DNA of 64,000 bases from Bradyrhizobium genosp. L (GCF_015624485.1 NZ_CP061378.1:5332001-5396000), one strand, 5' to 3'. Numbered from the stretch's first letter, positions 23,638-33,583 are shown. Translations and numbers: made by a program. The notes: a model not told the origin generated them from the sequence alone.

Positions 23638-25226
23638 TGTCGTTCCACGCCCGGCAGAAATGGCGGCCGTCGCTCAGCCTCGTGATCTTCACCGTGCTGG
23701 CTCTGGTCGCGACACTTCCGCTGCTGGGGCTGTTCTTCTTCCGCCTCTACGACAACCAGCTGATCCACCAGACCCAGGCCGAACTGATTGCGCAAAGCCG
23801 CGTGCTTGCCGCGATCTATGCCCAGGACGTCCGGGGACGGCTCGACAGCGGGATCCCGCTCGGCGCCACGGTCCCGCCGGAGGCGCTGCCCGACCCCGGC
23901 GACAGGCTGACGCCGATCCGGCCCGCGCTCGATCTCGCCGGCAACGATCTGCTGCGGCGCCGGCCCGATGCGCTGCCGGCCACGAAGCCCGCGGATCCGG
24001 CCTATGTCGCGATCGGCGCCCGGCTGATGCCGATCATCCTGGAGACCCAGAAAGTGACGCTGGCCGGCTTCCGGATTCTTGACCCCGACGGCGTGGTCAT
24101 CGCCGGGCGCCAGGAGGTCGGGCAATCGCTCGCCCATATCGAGGAGGTCGCGACCGCGCTACGCGGCCAATACAGCGCGGCGTTGCGCATCCGTATGCCC
24201 GACAAGCCACCGCCGCCGATCTATTCGATCAGCCGCGGCGTCGGGGTTCACGTGTTTTCGGCGATGCCGGTCATCGTCAATGATCGCGTCGCCGGCGTGA
24301 TCTACACCTCGCGGACCCCGAACAACATCTTCGACCATATCTACCAGGAACGCGGCAAGTTCCTGCTCGCGGCACTGGCGGTGGTGCTGGCGACGATCAC
24401 GATCGGACTATTGTTCTCACGCACCGTCACGCGGCCGATGCGCGAGCTCGTCGACCGAGCCACGCGGATCGGACGCGGCGACCGCAACGCGTTTCAGCCG
24501 CTAAATCATTACGGCACGCGGGAGCTCGCGCAGCTCTCGGACAGTTTCCTCGATATGGCCCATCAGTTGTCACGCCGCTCCGACTACATCGCGACCTTTT
24601 CGGCGCATCTGACCCACGAGCTGAAGTCGCCGCTGACATCGATCAGGGGCGCCGCCGAGCTGCTGCTGGATTCGCTGCAAAGCAAATCGGACACGCTGAC
24701 GCGGACCGAGCAGCAAAGCTTCATTTCGAACATCCTCGGCGACGTCGCGCGGCTCGACGTGATGAGCCAGCGCCTGCGCGAGCTCGCCCGCGCGGAAAGC
24801 GCCCCGCAGAACGAGCAGACCCAGCTCGCGACCGTGATCGATGGTCTGCGAAGCCAATTTCCCGGAAGGGCCATCACGGCCAGCGGTTGCCTTGAACGCT
24901 CGGTCGGCATGTCCGGCGAAAAGGCGATGATCGTGCTGGCGCACCTCGCCGACAACGCCTTCAGTCACAACGCAAAAACGATCCAGATCGAGGCCGCCGG
25001 CGAAGCCTCGGCCATCAGGATGACGGTGAGCAATGACGGAGCCCCGATCTCGGATGCCAATCGCGACAAGATCTTCGACGCCTTCTTCACCACCCGCCGC
25101 GATAGCGGCGGCACCGGCATGGGGCTTGCGATCGCGCAGGCGGTCATGGTGACGCATGGCGGCACGATCCGGCTGCTGTCGTCTGGCGAGAGCGTCGTCT
25201 TCGAGCTGCGGTTTCCCGCGGTCTGA
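23634..25226 (+). CDS. Membrane sensor histidine kinase
   Basis: A 530-residue kinase partner of the regulator before it. A membrane helix at ~16-36 and another near 240-262 enclose a periplasmic sensor domain of about 200 residues (with PPIYSISRGVGVHVFSAMPV near its end). Then come HAMP (SRTVTRPMRELVDRATRIGR), HisKA with the phospho-His (THELKSPLTSIRGAAELL, about His328) and an ATPase domain with N box DNAFSHNA, FFTTRRDSGGTGMGLAIAQA and the following G2 region. The periplasmic domain resembles those of ProS/CreC-like kinases. It overlaps the previous stop (ATGA). Confidence 0.9.
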   Translation: MMSFHARQKWRPSLSLVIFTVLALVATLPLLGLFFFRLYDNQLIHQTQAELIAQSRVLAAIYAQDVRGRLDSGIPLGATVPPEALPDPGDRLTPIRPALDLAGNDLLRRRPDALPATKPADPAYVAIGARLMPIILETQKVTLAGFRILDPDGVVIAGRQEVGQSLAHIEEVATALRGQYSAALRIRMPDKPPPPIYSISRGVGVHVFSAMPVIVNDRVAGVIYTSRTPNNIFDHIYQERGKFLLAALAVVLATITIGLLFSRTVTRPMRELVDRATRIGRGDRNAFQPLNHYGTRELAQLSDSFLDMAHQLSRRSDYIATFSAHLTHELKSPLTSIRGAAELLLDSLQSKSDTLTRTEQQSFISNILGDVARLDVMSQRLRELARAESAPQNEQTQLATVIDGLRSQFPGRAITASGCLERSVGMSGEKAMIVLAHLADNAFSHNAKTIQIEAAGEASAIRMTVSNDGAPISDANRDKIFDAFFTTRRDSGGTGMGLAIAQAVMVTHGGTIRLLSSGESVVFELRFPAV

Positions 25227-25232
25227 CCGGAG

Positions 25233-26465
25233 CTAGATCCGCTCGATGATGATGGCCGGCGCCATGCCGCCGGCGGCGCACATCGTGACTAGGCCGCGCC
25301 TGAGATCACGACGCTCCAGTTCGTCCAGCACCGTCCCGATCAGAATCGAGCCGGTGGCACCGATCGGATGGCCGAGCGCGATCGATCCGCCGTTGACGTT
25401 GACCTTGTTGCGATCGAGCTTGAGGTCGCGGATGTACTTTTCGGCGACCACCGCAAAGGCCTCGTTGATCTCGAACAGGTCGATGTCGTCGAGTGTGAGC
25501 CCGGCCTTGGCCAGCACCTTGCGCGTCGCCGGCACCGGCGCGTTGAGCATCAGGGTCGGCGAGTCCCCCATGTTGGCCATCGCGACCACGCGCGCACGCG
25601 GCTGCAAGCCATGCTTGCGGACATAATCCGGCGACGCCAGCAGCAGCGCCGCGGATCCATCGACCACGCCGGACGAATTGCCCGCGTGGTGGACGAAGTC
25701 GATGTCGAGATCCGGATGCTTTTCCAGGATCAGCTTGCGGTAAGTCGTGCCCTTGTCGTCGAGCGCGTAGTCGGCCACGGCGGGGAATGCCGGCTTCAGC
25801 GCGGCGAGACCTTCCATCGTCGTCTGCGGCCGCGGATACTCCTCACGGTCGAGCGCCAGCGTGCCGTCCTCGCGATGCACCGCAACCAGGCTCTTGGCGA
25901 AATGGCCGCCGGCGATTGCCGCCGCCGCGCGCTTCTGGCTCTCGAGGCCGAGTGCATCGACGTCCTGCCGCGAAATCCCCTCCATCGTCGCGATCGCATC
26001 GGCGCAGACGCCCTGATGCGATTGCGGATGACGCGCGCGCAGGCGCAAATTGCCGTTGTCCATCATGAACGGCCCCTCGCCGCGTCGGCCTTCCATCGAC
26101 ATCATTTCGGTGCCGCCGGCGATCACGAGATCCTCGGAGCCCGCCATGATCGCATTGGCGGCCATGCCGACGCTGGTGATGCCGGAGCCGCAGAAGCGAT
26201 CGAGCGTGACGCCCGAGGCGCGCACGTCGTAGCCGGCATCGAGCGCCGACATCCGGCCGAGGTCGCCGCTCTGCGGACCGCGCTGCGAGCTGGTGCCCCA
26301 GATGATGTCGTCGACATCAGCGGTGTTGATGCCGGTCCTGTCGGCGAGGGCCCGCAGCACGGTGGCGCCGAGCTGCTGCGGATGGATGCCGGCAAGCGCG
26401 CCCTTGCCGGCCTTACCGATGCCGCGCGGCGTCCTGCATGCGTCGATGATCAGCGCGTCAGCCAT
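25233..26465 (-). CDS. Acetyl-CoA acetyltransferase (thiolase)
   Basis: A 410-residue thiolase II-type enzyme that cleaves 3-oxoacyl-CoA with CoA (or condenses acyl-CoAs). Catalytic features are the Cys in LDRFCGSGITSVGMA, the His in GHPIGATG and the second Cys in VTMCAAGGMAPA; EINEAFAVVA is also present. It is the last gene of the leftward liv-type/CoA-transferase operon, 183 bp after the enoyl-CoA hydratase gene, so it would do the final C-C cleavage of the degraded compound. The stop is seven bases from the convergent kinase gene. Confidence 0.88.
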   Translation of the reverse strand: MADALIIDACRTPRGIGKAGKGALAGIHPQQLGATVLRALADRTGINTADVDDIIWGTSSQRGPQSGDLGRMSALDAGYDVRASGVTLDRFCGSGITSVGMAANAIMAGSEDLVIAGGTEMMSMEGRRGEGPFMMDNGNLRLRARHPQSHQGVCADAIATMEGISRQDVDALGLESQKRAAAAIAGGHFAKSLVAVHREDGTLALDREEYPRPQTTMEGLAALKPAFPAVADYALDDKGTTYRKLILEKHPDLDIDFVHHAGNSSGVVDGSAALLLASPDYVRKHGLQPRARVVAMANMGDSPTLMLNAPVPATRKVLAKAGLTLDDIDLFEINEAFAVVAEKYIRDLKLDRNKVNVNGGSIALGHPIGATGSILIGTVLDELERRDLRRGLVTMCAAGGMAPAIIIERI

Positions 26466-26648
26466 GGCGATTTCCTCTTCGGCAAATTGGTTGCGGCATT
26501 TGCCGCCGGTCCGGGATCAAAGTCAATTCGGGGCCGCCCAACCCATCATCTGATGCGCTTTCCGATTGTCCGACCGGAACACAACAGCGGATATTCTGGG
26601 CGGAGGAATATGGGCGGGCTTTGACTGTTCGAAATATAGTTCAGCCAT

Positions 26649-27425
26649 CTATCGTCCCTTGTAATTGGGCGTCCGCTTCTCGACGAACGCATTCAGGCCT
26701 TCCTGACAGTCTTCGGTCGAGGCGACCACCACGAAACTCTCGGCCGCGTTCTCGACCGAGCGGCGGAAATCGGCGTCGACCGCGCGCATGAAGGCATCGC
26801 GGCCGACCTTCATCACGATAGGAGACTTCGCCGCAAGTTTCCGCGCGACATCGCGGGCCCGGTCGAGCGCCGTTCCCTTTGGCACCACCTCGCTCAGCAG
26901 CCCCATGCGAAAGGCGGTCGACGCATCGAAGGGCTCGCCGAGGAACAGCGGGCCGAACGCCTGGTGTTTGCCGACCAGCCGGGGCAATTGCACGAAGTGG
27001 ATCGCCGGAATCAGGCCGACATCGATCTCGGGATAGCCGAAGGTCGAGCCGTCGCCCGCAATGATCATGTCGCAGGAGATCGCAATCGTCATGCCGCCGG
27101 CCCGCACCGCTCCGTCGACCGCCGCGATGGTCGGCTTGCCGAGCCGGTATTGCGTGTCGTTCAGCGCGAAATAGAGCTTCTCGAGAAACGCCTTGACCTC
27201 GATCGCGGGCTTGCCCCTGACGATGTCGAGGTCGAGACCGGCGCAAAACACCTTGTGCGCGCTGCTGATGACGATGGCGCGCACCGTCGCGTCGTCGCGC
27301 GCCTTTGCCAGTGCCGCAACAAGCGCGTCGATCAGGGGAATGCTGAGTGCATTGACCGGCGCGCGATCGAGCACGATCTCCGCGATCTGGTCGGCGACCG
27401 AGTAACGAACGAGATTTGTGCTCAT
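26649..27425 (-). CDS. Enoyl-CoA hydratase/isomerase family protein
   Basis: A 258-residue crotonase-fold enzyme. Family marks are the start NLVRYSVADQIAEIVLDRAP, the oxyanion-hole strand KVFCAGLDLDIVRG and the second oxyanion loop ISCDMIIAGDGSTFGYPEID. The C-terminal helix carries the trimer interface. In the operon it would hydrate or isomerise an enoyl-CoA before the thiolase step. ATG at 27425 overlaps the preceding CoA-transferase stop (ATGA). Confidence 0.86.
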   Translation of the reverse strand: MSTNLVRYSVADQIAEIVLDRAPVNALSIPLIDALVAALAKARDDATVRAIVISSAHKVFCAGLDLDIVRGKPAIEVKAFLEKLYFALNDTQYRLGKPTIAAVDGAVRAGGMTIAISCDMIIAGDGSTFGYPEIDVGLIPAIHFVQLPRLVGKHQAFGPLFLGEPFDASTAFRMGLLSEVVPKGTALDRARDVARKLAAKSPIVMKVGRDAFMRAVDADFRRSVENAAESFVVVASTEDCQEGLNAFVEKRTPNYKGR

Positions 27426-28639
27426 GATGTCTTGCCTTCCGCTCTCCCGGCTTGCCGTACAGCGCCAGACCGCAGCAGGCCGTCGATCTCCGCAGCAACA
27501 AAGCCGGCATCCGAGAGGACGGCGCGACTATCCTGTCCAATGTCCGGCGCCGGGCAGAGGTGGTCCTCCGACAGGCTCGCGATCCCCGGCGTCCGCGGCG
27601 TGTAGACCGCACCGACGCCGGGCGTCTGCTGGCAGACCGACGCCTTGGTCGCCTCGACGTGCGAATTGCGCAGCCATTCGCCGGGACTGAGGATCCGCTC
27701 GGCGATGACGTCGGCAGCATGCAGCCGTGTCAGCCAAGCCTCCGTCGGCTCGGTCAAAAACACCTCGCGCAGTTGCGGGATCAGCGCGTCGGCAGCATCG
27801 GCGCGGCGGGCAAAATCGGCGAACCGCGGATCGCCGGCGAGATCGTCGCGGCCGATCGCGCTACACAGGCGCTTGTACTGCGGCTCGTTGACCAGCGTCA
27901 CCATCATCCAGCCGTCCTGCGTCTGGTAGGTGCCGGCCGGCACGTTGAGCGCGCGCGGCGCGCCGCCCTCGAGGACGAACTCGGCGACCTTGTGCCCGAG
28001 CAGCGCGGACGTCGACTGGCAGAGATTGACATCGATCCAGCGCCCGGTGCCGACGGTCGCGCGCGCAAACAGCGTCGTCGCAATCGCCTGGAACGCATAC
28101 ACGCCGGTCACGATGTCGGAAATGGTGGTGCCGACCCGATGCGGAACACCGTCGGTTCCGACGTTGATCGAGACCAGCCCGGAAAACGCCTGCGCAACCG
28201 AATCGGAGCCGGGTCGTTTGGAATACGGCCCGCTCTGCCCGAAGCCGCTGACCGAGAGATAGACCAGCCCGGGATTGTCGCGCGACAGGCTTTCGTAGCC
28301 GAGCCCCAGCCGCGCGGCGACGCCGGGCCGAAAGCCCTCGATCAAGACGTCGGCTTCCTTCGCCAGCCGCTGCGCGATCACGATGCCGTCCTTGTGCTTC
28401 ATGTCGAGACATAGGCTGCGTTTGCCGCGGTTGTAGACCGCCGACAGCGTCGTGTGATTGCCGTAGGTCGTGCCGAGATAGCGCGACCAATCGCCTTCCG
28501 GCGGCTCGACCTTGATGACGTCGGCACCGTAGACCCCGAGCAGCATGGCGCAATAGGGCGAAGCGATCCCCTGCCCGAAATCGAGCACCTTCAGGCCCCG
28601 ATAGGGTGCCTCATGCGTCGGCATTAGCTTGCCCGCCAT
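27422..28639 (-). CDS. CaiB/BaiF family CoA-transferase
   Basis: A 405-residue class III CoA-transferase with LKVLDFGQGIASPYCAMLLG, GADVIKVEPPEGDWSRYLGT, NRGKRSLCLDMKHKDG, LIEGFRPGVAARLGLGYESL and a GVYAFQAIATTLFARATVG motif. It likely activates the imported substrate or its oxygenated product by CoA transfer. Three in-frame ATGs lie at the start; 28639 is chosen because GGGAGG is four bases upstream. It is 22 bp after the ATPase gene and overlaps the enoyl-CoA hydratase start. Confidence 0.86.
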   Translation of the reverse strand: MAGKLMPTHEAPYRGLKVLDFGQGIASPYCAMLLGVYGADVIKVEPPEGDWSRYLGTTYGNHTTLSAVYNRGKRSLCLDMKHKDGIVIAQRLAKEADVLIEGFRPGVAARLGLGYESLSRDNPGLVYLSVSGFGQSGPYSKRPGSDSVAQAFSGLVSINVGTDGVPHRVGTTISDIVTGVYAFQAIATTLFARATVGTGRWIDVNLCQSTSALLGHKVAEFVLEGGAPRALNVPAGTYQTQDGWMMVTLVNEPQYKRLCSAIGRDDLAGDPRFADFARRADAADALIPQLREVFLTEPTEAWLTRLHAADVIAERILSPGEWLRNSHVEATKASVCQQTPGVGAVYTPRTPGIASLSEDHLCPAPDIGQDSRAVLSDAGFVAAEIDGLLRSGAVRQAGRAEGKTS

Positions 28640-28661
28640 CCATCCTCCCATCTAAAGACCC

Positions 28662-29378
28662 TTACAGCGCCAGGTAGCGCTGCCGGATATTGTCGTTGGC
28701 CTTCAGCTCTTCGATGGAGGATGTGTAGACGATCTGGCCCTTGTCGATAACCGTCGCGTGGCTCGCAAGGCCAAGGCAAAAATGCATGTTCTGCTCGGCG
28801 ATCAGCACCGTGGCACCGGTGCCGCGGAGCTGCCGCAGCAGCTCGCCGATGCGCTGCACGATGATCGGTGCCAGCCCCTCGCTCGGCTCGTCCAACAGCA
28901 GCAGCACGGGATTGCCCATCAGGGTACGGGCAATCGCCAGCATCTGCTGCTCGCCGCCGGAGAGCCGGCCGGCGATCCGGTGCCGCAACGGCTCGAGCAG
29001 CGGAAACACATCGTAGACGCGGCGGATCGACCATTCGTCCTCGCCGTCCGGTCCCTTCTTCTGCCCGATGACGAGATTGTCCTCGACGGTGTGCTCGGGA
29101 AAGATCTGCCGATCCTCCGGCACGAAGCCGAGCCCGGCACGGGCGATGTGATGCGGCTTCATCCCCGACACGACGCGGCCACGCAAGCTGACCTTGCCGC
29201 GGCGCGCCGGCGTCAGCCCCATGATCGCCTTCATGGTGGTCGACTTGCCGGCGCCGTTGCGGCCGAGCAGCGCCATGGTCTCGCCCTGGCGGACCGAGAA
29301 CCCGACGCCGAACAGGATCTGGCTGGTGCCGTAGTAGACGTCGAGATCGTCGACCTGCACCACCGGCTGCGCGCTCAT
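28662..29378 (-). CDS. Branched-chain-type ABC transporter ATP-binding protein (LivF type)
   Basis: A 238-residue ATPase of the LivF group. Walker A is GRNGAGKST (residues ~35-43), the signature is LSGGEQQMLAIAR, Walker B is LLLLDEPSEGL, and the H-loop region is VLIAEQNMHFCLGL. It works in the cytoplasm with the LivG-type ATPase to drive the two permeases. It overlaps the LivG-type gene (ATGA) in a five-gene transporter operon with the substrate-binding protein first. The substrate is not branched-chain amino acids by context but more likely an aromatic or fatty-acid-like carboxylate. Confidence 0.9.
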   Translation of the reverse strand: MSAQPVVQVDDLDVYYGTSQILFGVGFSVRQGETMALLGRNGAGKSTTMKAIMGLTPARRGKVSLRGRVVSGMKPHHIARAGLGFVPEDRQIFPEHTVEDNLVIGQKKGPDGEDEWSIRRVYDVFPLLEPLRHRIAGRLSGGEQQMLAIARTLMGNPVLLLLDEPSEGLAPIIVQRIGELLRQLRGTGATVLIAEQNMHFCLGLASHATVIDKGQIVYTSSIEELKANDNIRQRYLAL

Positions 29379-30133
29379 GCCACCGCTCCCGCATGGTCCT
29401 CGCTGCCAAGGTAGGCCTCGATCACGGCATCGTTCCTGCGGATCGCATCCGGCGTCCCGGTTGCAAGGATCCGGCCGTAACACAACACCACGATCTCGGG
29501 CGCAATCTTGAACACGATGTCCATGTCATGCTCGATGAACACCACCGTGATCTTCTGCGTCTCCCAGAGCTCGCGCACCTTGTCGATCATGCGCCAGCGC
29601 TCCTCGGTGCCCATGCCCGCGGTCGGTTCGTCCAGCAGCAGCACCTTTGGGTCGAGCACCAGCGCGAGCGCGATATCGAGCAGCTTCTGATCGCCATGCG
29701 ACAGCGTTGCTGCGGTCCGGTCGCGCTTGCTGGCAAGGCCGAGCAATTCCATCGCGTGCTCGGCGCGGTCGCGGGTCTCGGCCAGCGGAAACCGCCGATG
29801 CATCACGCTCGCCCGGCGCTGGTCGGCACCGACCGCGGCCAGCATCGTCTCCTCGACCGTCAGTGACGGAAAGATGCTCGCAACCTGGAAGGCGCGGCCG
29901 ATGCCGTGGCGCACGATCTCGGGCGGCGTCTTGCCGGCCAAGTCGACGCCGTTGAGCAGGATCTGCCCGGCATCCGGCCGCAGCGCGCCCGTGATCAGAT
30001 TGAAGAACGTGCTTTTGCCGGCGCCGTTGGGACCGATCACCGCGGTGAGCGAGCCGTCGGCGAAATCGAGCGAGACATGGTCGGTCGCCTTGACGCCGCC
30101 GAAGGATTTTGAAAGCTCGCGGATCTCCAGCAT
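29375..30133 (-). CDS. Branched-chain-type ABC transporter ATP-binding protein (LivG type)
   Basis: A 252-residue ATPase of the LivG group with Walker A GPNGAGKST, signature TLSHGDQKLLDIALAL (Ser-His-Gly-Asp in place of the usual SGGQ, typical of LivG), Walker B LLLDEPTAGM, and switch VVFIEHDMDIVF. It begins MLEIRELSKSFGG. The gap from the permease gene is two bases, and its stop overlaps the LivF-type start, so translation is tightly coupled. Confidence 0.9.
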   Translation of the reverse strand: MLEIRELSKSFGGVKATDHVSLDFADGSLTAVIGPNGAGKSTFFNLITGALRPDAGQILLNGVDLAGKTPPEIVRHGIGRAFQVASIFPSLTVEETMLAAVGADQRRASVMHRRFPLAETRDRAEHAMELLGLASKRDRTAATLSHGDQKLLDIALALVLDPKVLLLDEPTAGMGTEERWRMIDKVRELWETQKITVVFIEHDMDIVFKIAPEIVVLCYGRILATGTPDAIRRNDAVIEAYLGSEDHAGAVA

Positions 30134-30135
30134 GG

Positions 30136-31155
30136 CTAGCTCCCCGCCCTGCCGCGACGCTGCGCGATCCACTCGACGACGAAGTCCATCAGGCCCTTGC
30201 GCAGGCCGATGGCGAAGAACAGGATCACGATGCCGAGCACGATGCCGTGATACTCGGTCAGGCGGGTGACGGTGTCGTTGAGGAGCAAGAACAGCACCGT
30301 GCCGGCCATCGGCCCGAGAAAGGTGGTGACGCCGCCCAGCATGTTGATGAAGATGCCCTCGCCCGAGATCGTCCAGTAGGCGAATTCGGGGTAAGCGCCG
30401 GACACGAACAACGCCATGATCATGCCGCCGGTCGACGCGAACAGCGCGGCCAATACGAAGATGGTCAGCTTCGCGCGCCAGACATCGATGCCGATGAAGC
30501 TCGCCCGCGTGGCGTTGTCGCGGATCATGCGCAGCGTGTAGCCGAACGGCGATTGCGCGATCTGGCGCATCAGCAACAGTCCGATCACCAGCAGCGCGCA
30601 GCTCGTGATGTAGAGATGCAGATGGTTCGACAGGTCGATGCCGAGGAACGGCGGTCGCGGAATGCCGCCGCGCAGCCCCTGGTCACCGCCGGTCAGTGAC
30701 TGCCACGACAGGATGGTCGAGTGGATCAGCATCTGGAACGCCAGCGTGACGAAGGCGAAATAGATCTCCTTCAGCCGCACGCAGATCGCGCCGATCGCGA
30801 CGGCAACGACAAAGGTCATCGCCAGCGTCGCGATGAAGGCGACCGGGATCGCCACGCCGGTCTTCTGCATCATCAGGCCGAAACCGTAGGCGCCGAGGCC
30901 GAAGAACATGCCATGGCCGAACGAGATCAAGCCGGTGTACCCAACCAGAAGATTGAGCGAGGTCGCGAACAAGCCGTAGGCGGCGCAGCGGATCACGAAG
31001 TCGAGCAACTGCTTGCTGCCGAACAGCATCGGCAGCAGCGCCAGCACGACGAAGGCCGCGAGCGCGATCAGCAGATCGCGATAGCGCTGCGGACGGGCGT
31101 CGATTCCGTGGGCCCGGAGGGCCCGCGCGTCCTGCCCGGCCTGCAATTCGGTCAT
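30136..31155 (-). CDS. Branched-chain-type ABC transporter permease (LivM type)
   Basis: A 339-residue permease with about ten membrane helices. LivM-type features are the start of the core GYTGLISFGHGMFFGLGAYG, the EAA-like loop SPFGYTLRMIRDNATRASFI and the end TRLTEYHGIVLGIVILFFAI. It overlaps the LivH-type gene (ATGA). Confidence 0.9.
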   Translation of the reverse strand: MTELQAGQDARALRAHGIDARPQRYRDLLIALAAFVVLALLPMLFGSKQLLDFVIRCAAYGLFATSLNLLVGYTGLISFGHGMFFGLGAYGFGLMMQKTGVAIPVAFIATLAMTFVVAVAIGAICVRLKEIYFAFVTLAFQMLIHSTILSWQSLTGGDQGLRGGIPRPPFLGIDLSNHLHLYITSCALLVIGLLLMRQIAQSPFGYTLRMIRDNATRASFIGIDVWRAKLTIFVLAALFASTGGMIMALFVSGAYPEFAYWTISGEGIFINMLGGVTTFLGPMAGTVLFLLLNDTVTRLTEYHGIVLGIVILFFAIGLRKGLMDFVVEWIAQRRGRAGS

Positions 31156-32054
31156 GCGACCTCCTTGCCGAACAGGCCGGTCGGGCGCGATACCAGCACG
31201 ATCACCATGAAGAGATACATCAATCCTTCGGTGAACAGCGGGAAGCCGAGCGAACCGAACGAGCGGATCAGGCCAATCAGTAGCGCGCCAATCAGCGCGC
31301 CCAGAATCGAGCCCATGCCGCCGATCACGGTGACGATGAAGGACTCGATCAGCACCGAGAAGCCCATGCCCGGCGTCAGCGAGCGCACCGGCGCCGCCAG
31401 CGCGCCCGCAAGCCCCGCCAGCAGGCCGCCGAGCGCGAACACGCCGCCATAGATCAGCCCGGTGTTGATGCCGAGCGCGGACACCATTCCGGGATTTTGC
31501 GCGGCGGCGCGGATCACCTTGCCGATCCTGCTCCGCGCGAGACCTAATCCGAGAATGACCGCGGCAGCGAGCGCGACACCGATCAGCAGCAGATAATAGG
31601 GCGGCACCACGCCGCCGGCGACGAACAGCGGCGGCACCTGGAAGGCGGCCGGCATGCCCATCGAGCGGAATTCCGGCCCCCAGATCATGCGGACGACGTC
31701 GTCGAAGATCAGCACGAAGGCGTAGCAGACCAGCAGTTGCATCAGCACGTCGGCGCCGTAGACCCGGCTCATGAAGGCGCGCTCGAAGATCAGGCCGAGG
31801 ATCGCGGTGCCGACCGCGCCAGCCAGTATCGCCAGCGCAAAGCTACCGCTGAGCTGGTAAGCAGTCATCGCGAAATAGGCGCCGAACATGTAGAAGGCGC
31901 CGTGGCTGAAATTGACCACCTTGAGCACGCCGAAGATCAGCGTCAGCCCAACCGCGACGAGGAACAGCAGCATGCCGATGATCAGGCCGCTGGTGGTCTG
32001 CGTCACCAGGCAAGCGGGACTGGCGAGGCAACTGACGAGCGCGTCGAGGTCCAC
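31152..32054 (-). CDS. Branched-chain-type ABC transporter permease (LivH type)
   Basis: A 300-residue permease with about eight helices, typical of LivH. Markers are TLIFGVLKVVNFSHGAFYMF, RIGKVIRAAAQNPGMVSALG (cytoplasmic coupling loop) and GSILGALIGALLIGL. It lies 101 bp after the substrate-binding protein gene in the same operon. Confidence 0.9.
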   Translation of the reverse strand: MDLDALVSCLASPACLVTQTTSGLIIGMLLFLVAVGLTLIFGVLKVVNFSHGAFYMFGAYFAMTAYQLSGSFALAILAGAVGTAILGLIFERAFMSRVYGADVLMQLLVCYAFVLIFDDVVRMIWGPEFRSMGMPAAFQVPPLFVAGGVVPPYYLLLIGVALAAAVILGLGLARSRIGKVIRAAAQNPGMVSALGINTGLIYGGVFALGGLLAGLAGALAAPVRSLTPGMGFSVLIESFIVTVIGGMGSILGALIGALLIGLIRSFGSLGFPLFTEGLMYLFMVIVLVSRPTGLFGKEVA

Positions 32055-32155
32055 GGGACATCATCCATCAAGGCGGCCGTCACGCCGGCGCGCAACAAAA
32101 AATCAGCGAAGGACACGAGGTAGCAGAGCCGTGGCCTCGCGTCCGCCTGCACGGA

Positions 32156-33415
32156 TCAGGTGTAGCCCTTGCTCTTCTTCCACTCGGCTTCGAGCTCGAA
32201 GATGGTCTTCCAGTCGCCGGCCTTCACATCGGGCACGTAGGGCTCCTGCGGGATCGTGGTGCCCCAGCCGATCGCGTAGCCGACCAGCGTGCGGTCCTCG
32301 CCACGCATCGTCACGGTGCCGTCGGCACCGAACGGGCACTTGATGGTGAGCCCGGTGAGGACTTCCGCGACCTTCTTGCCATCGGTCGAATTGGCCTTCT
32401 TGACCGCTTCGTTGAGGAACATCACCGCAGTGGCGTTCTGCCACGACCAATTGGTCGGATACTCATTGTACTTCGCCTTGTAGGCGTCGCCCCAGGCCGC
32501 GTTCTCCGGCGTCGGCGGGAACGTCTTGATGTAGCGATCGCCGGAATGGATGCCCTTGGGCAGGTTCTTCACCACCGTGAGCGCGGTGTAGTCGGCCATG
32601 TTGACCGCGAACACCTCCATCTGGGCGAACATCGCGTAGATGTTGGCCTGGTCGATGTAGGAGGTGAGATCGCCGCCCCACAGGCAGGAATACATCGCCT
32701 GCGGTTTGGCCTGCAGGATTTTTGTCACCACCTCGGTGTAGTCGGGCTGGAACAGCTTTGGCCAGGACTCGCTGATGATCTCGACATCGGGCGCGAACTT
32801 CTTCAGATACAGCACGAACTCGCCGGTGGTGTCGCGGCCATAGGCATAGTCCGGCGAGCAGGTCGCCCATGTCTTCAGGCCCTTGGCCTTGGCGATCGCC
32901 GCCGCATAGCTGCCGCCGACGATCGAGTCGTGAATGCCCTGCCGCACGCAGCGGAACGCATTCGGGATGTGCTGCTTGGGATCCGCCGTCAGCGACGACG
33001 CCTCCGAGCAGGTGTGGATGCAGAGCACACCGAGATCGCGCGCCACCTCGTGCACCGCGAACGATCCCGACGACGCCTCGCCGTCGATCAGCAGCTCGCA
33101 GCCGTCGGTGTTGACGAGCTCGCGTGCGATCCGCGCGGCCTCCTGCGGCTGGCCTTTGGAATCGCGGATCACCATCTCGATCTGCCTCCCGGCAAGCCCG
33201 CCCGCGGCCTTGACCTTCTCGACCTCGAGCATCACCGCGTTGCGCGAGGACGTGCCGAGTTGCGCGACGCGGCCCGACAGGATGGTCGGCATGCCGATCT
33301 TGATGGTCTTGGCCTGCGCGCGCGCCACCCACGGCGCAGCAAACGTCACAGCACCGCTGCCCATCAGCGCAAGTGTCGAGCGCCGGCTGATGCCCGGCTT
33401 CCGGGTCCTGCTCAT
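32156..33415 (-). CDS. ABC transporter substrate-binding protein (LivJ/Leu-Ile-Val-binding fold)
   Basis: A 419-residue periplasmic protein. The signal region begins MSRTRKPGISRRSTLALMGS with a twin-arginine-like pair and ends AAPWVARAQA. The mature part has the type I periplasmic fold (TIKIGMPTILSGRVAQLGTS, and RIARELVNTDGCELLIDGEA). It captures the small carboxylate or ketone imported by the LivHMGF-type system. It is the first gene of the leftward operon; the divergent acyl-CoA ligase gene starts 168 bp away, so the region between (33416-33583) should contain both promoters and the operator of the TetR protein. Confidence 0.88.
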   Translation of the reverse strand: MSRTRKPGISRRSTLALMGSGAVTFAAPWVARAQAKTIKIGMPTILSGRVAQLGTSSRNAVMLEVEKVKAAGGLAGRQIEMVIRDSKGQPQEAARIARELVNTDGCELLIDGEASSGSFAVHEVARDLGVLCIHTCSEASSLTADPKQHIPNAFRCVRQGIHDSIVGGSYAAAIAKAKGLKTWATCSPDYAYGRDTTGEFVLYLKKFAPDVEIISESWPKLFQPDYTEVVTKILQAKPQAMYSCLWGGDLTSYIDQANIYAMFAQMEVFAVNMADYTALTVVKNLPKGIHSGDRYIKTFPPTPENAAWGDAYKAKYNEYPTNWSWQNATAVMFLNEAVKKANSTDGKKVAEVLTGLTIKCPFGADGTVTMRGEDRTLVGYAIGWGTTIPQEPYVPDVKAGDWKTIFELEAEWKKSKGYT

Positions 33416-33583
33416 CTTCCCCTCCCTTCGGGTTCGCGTTCCCAAATCCCTGTCGGAGATCGTTCCGTCTCCGTGTCCACGATGTTTTCAGAGCAAGGGG
33501 GGTGACGTCAAGCCAAATATGAATTACGAGTCATAGTTCATCCAAGGACAGACGGCGCCGGAAACCGGCCCGCGAGCGGCGAA

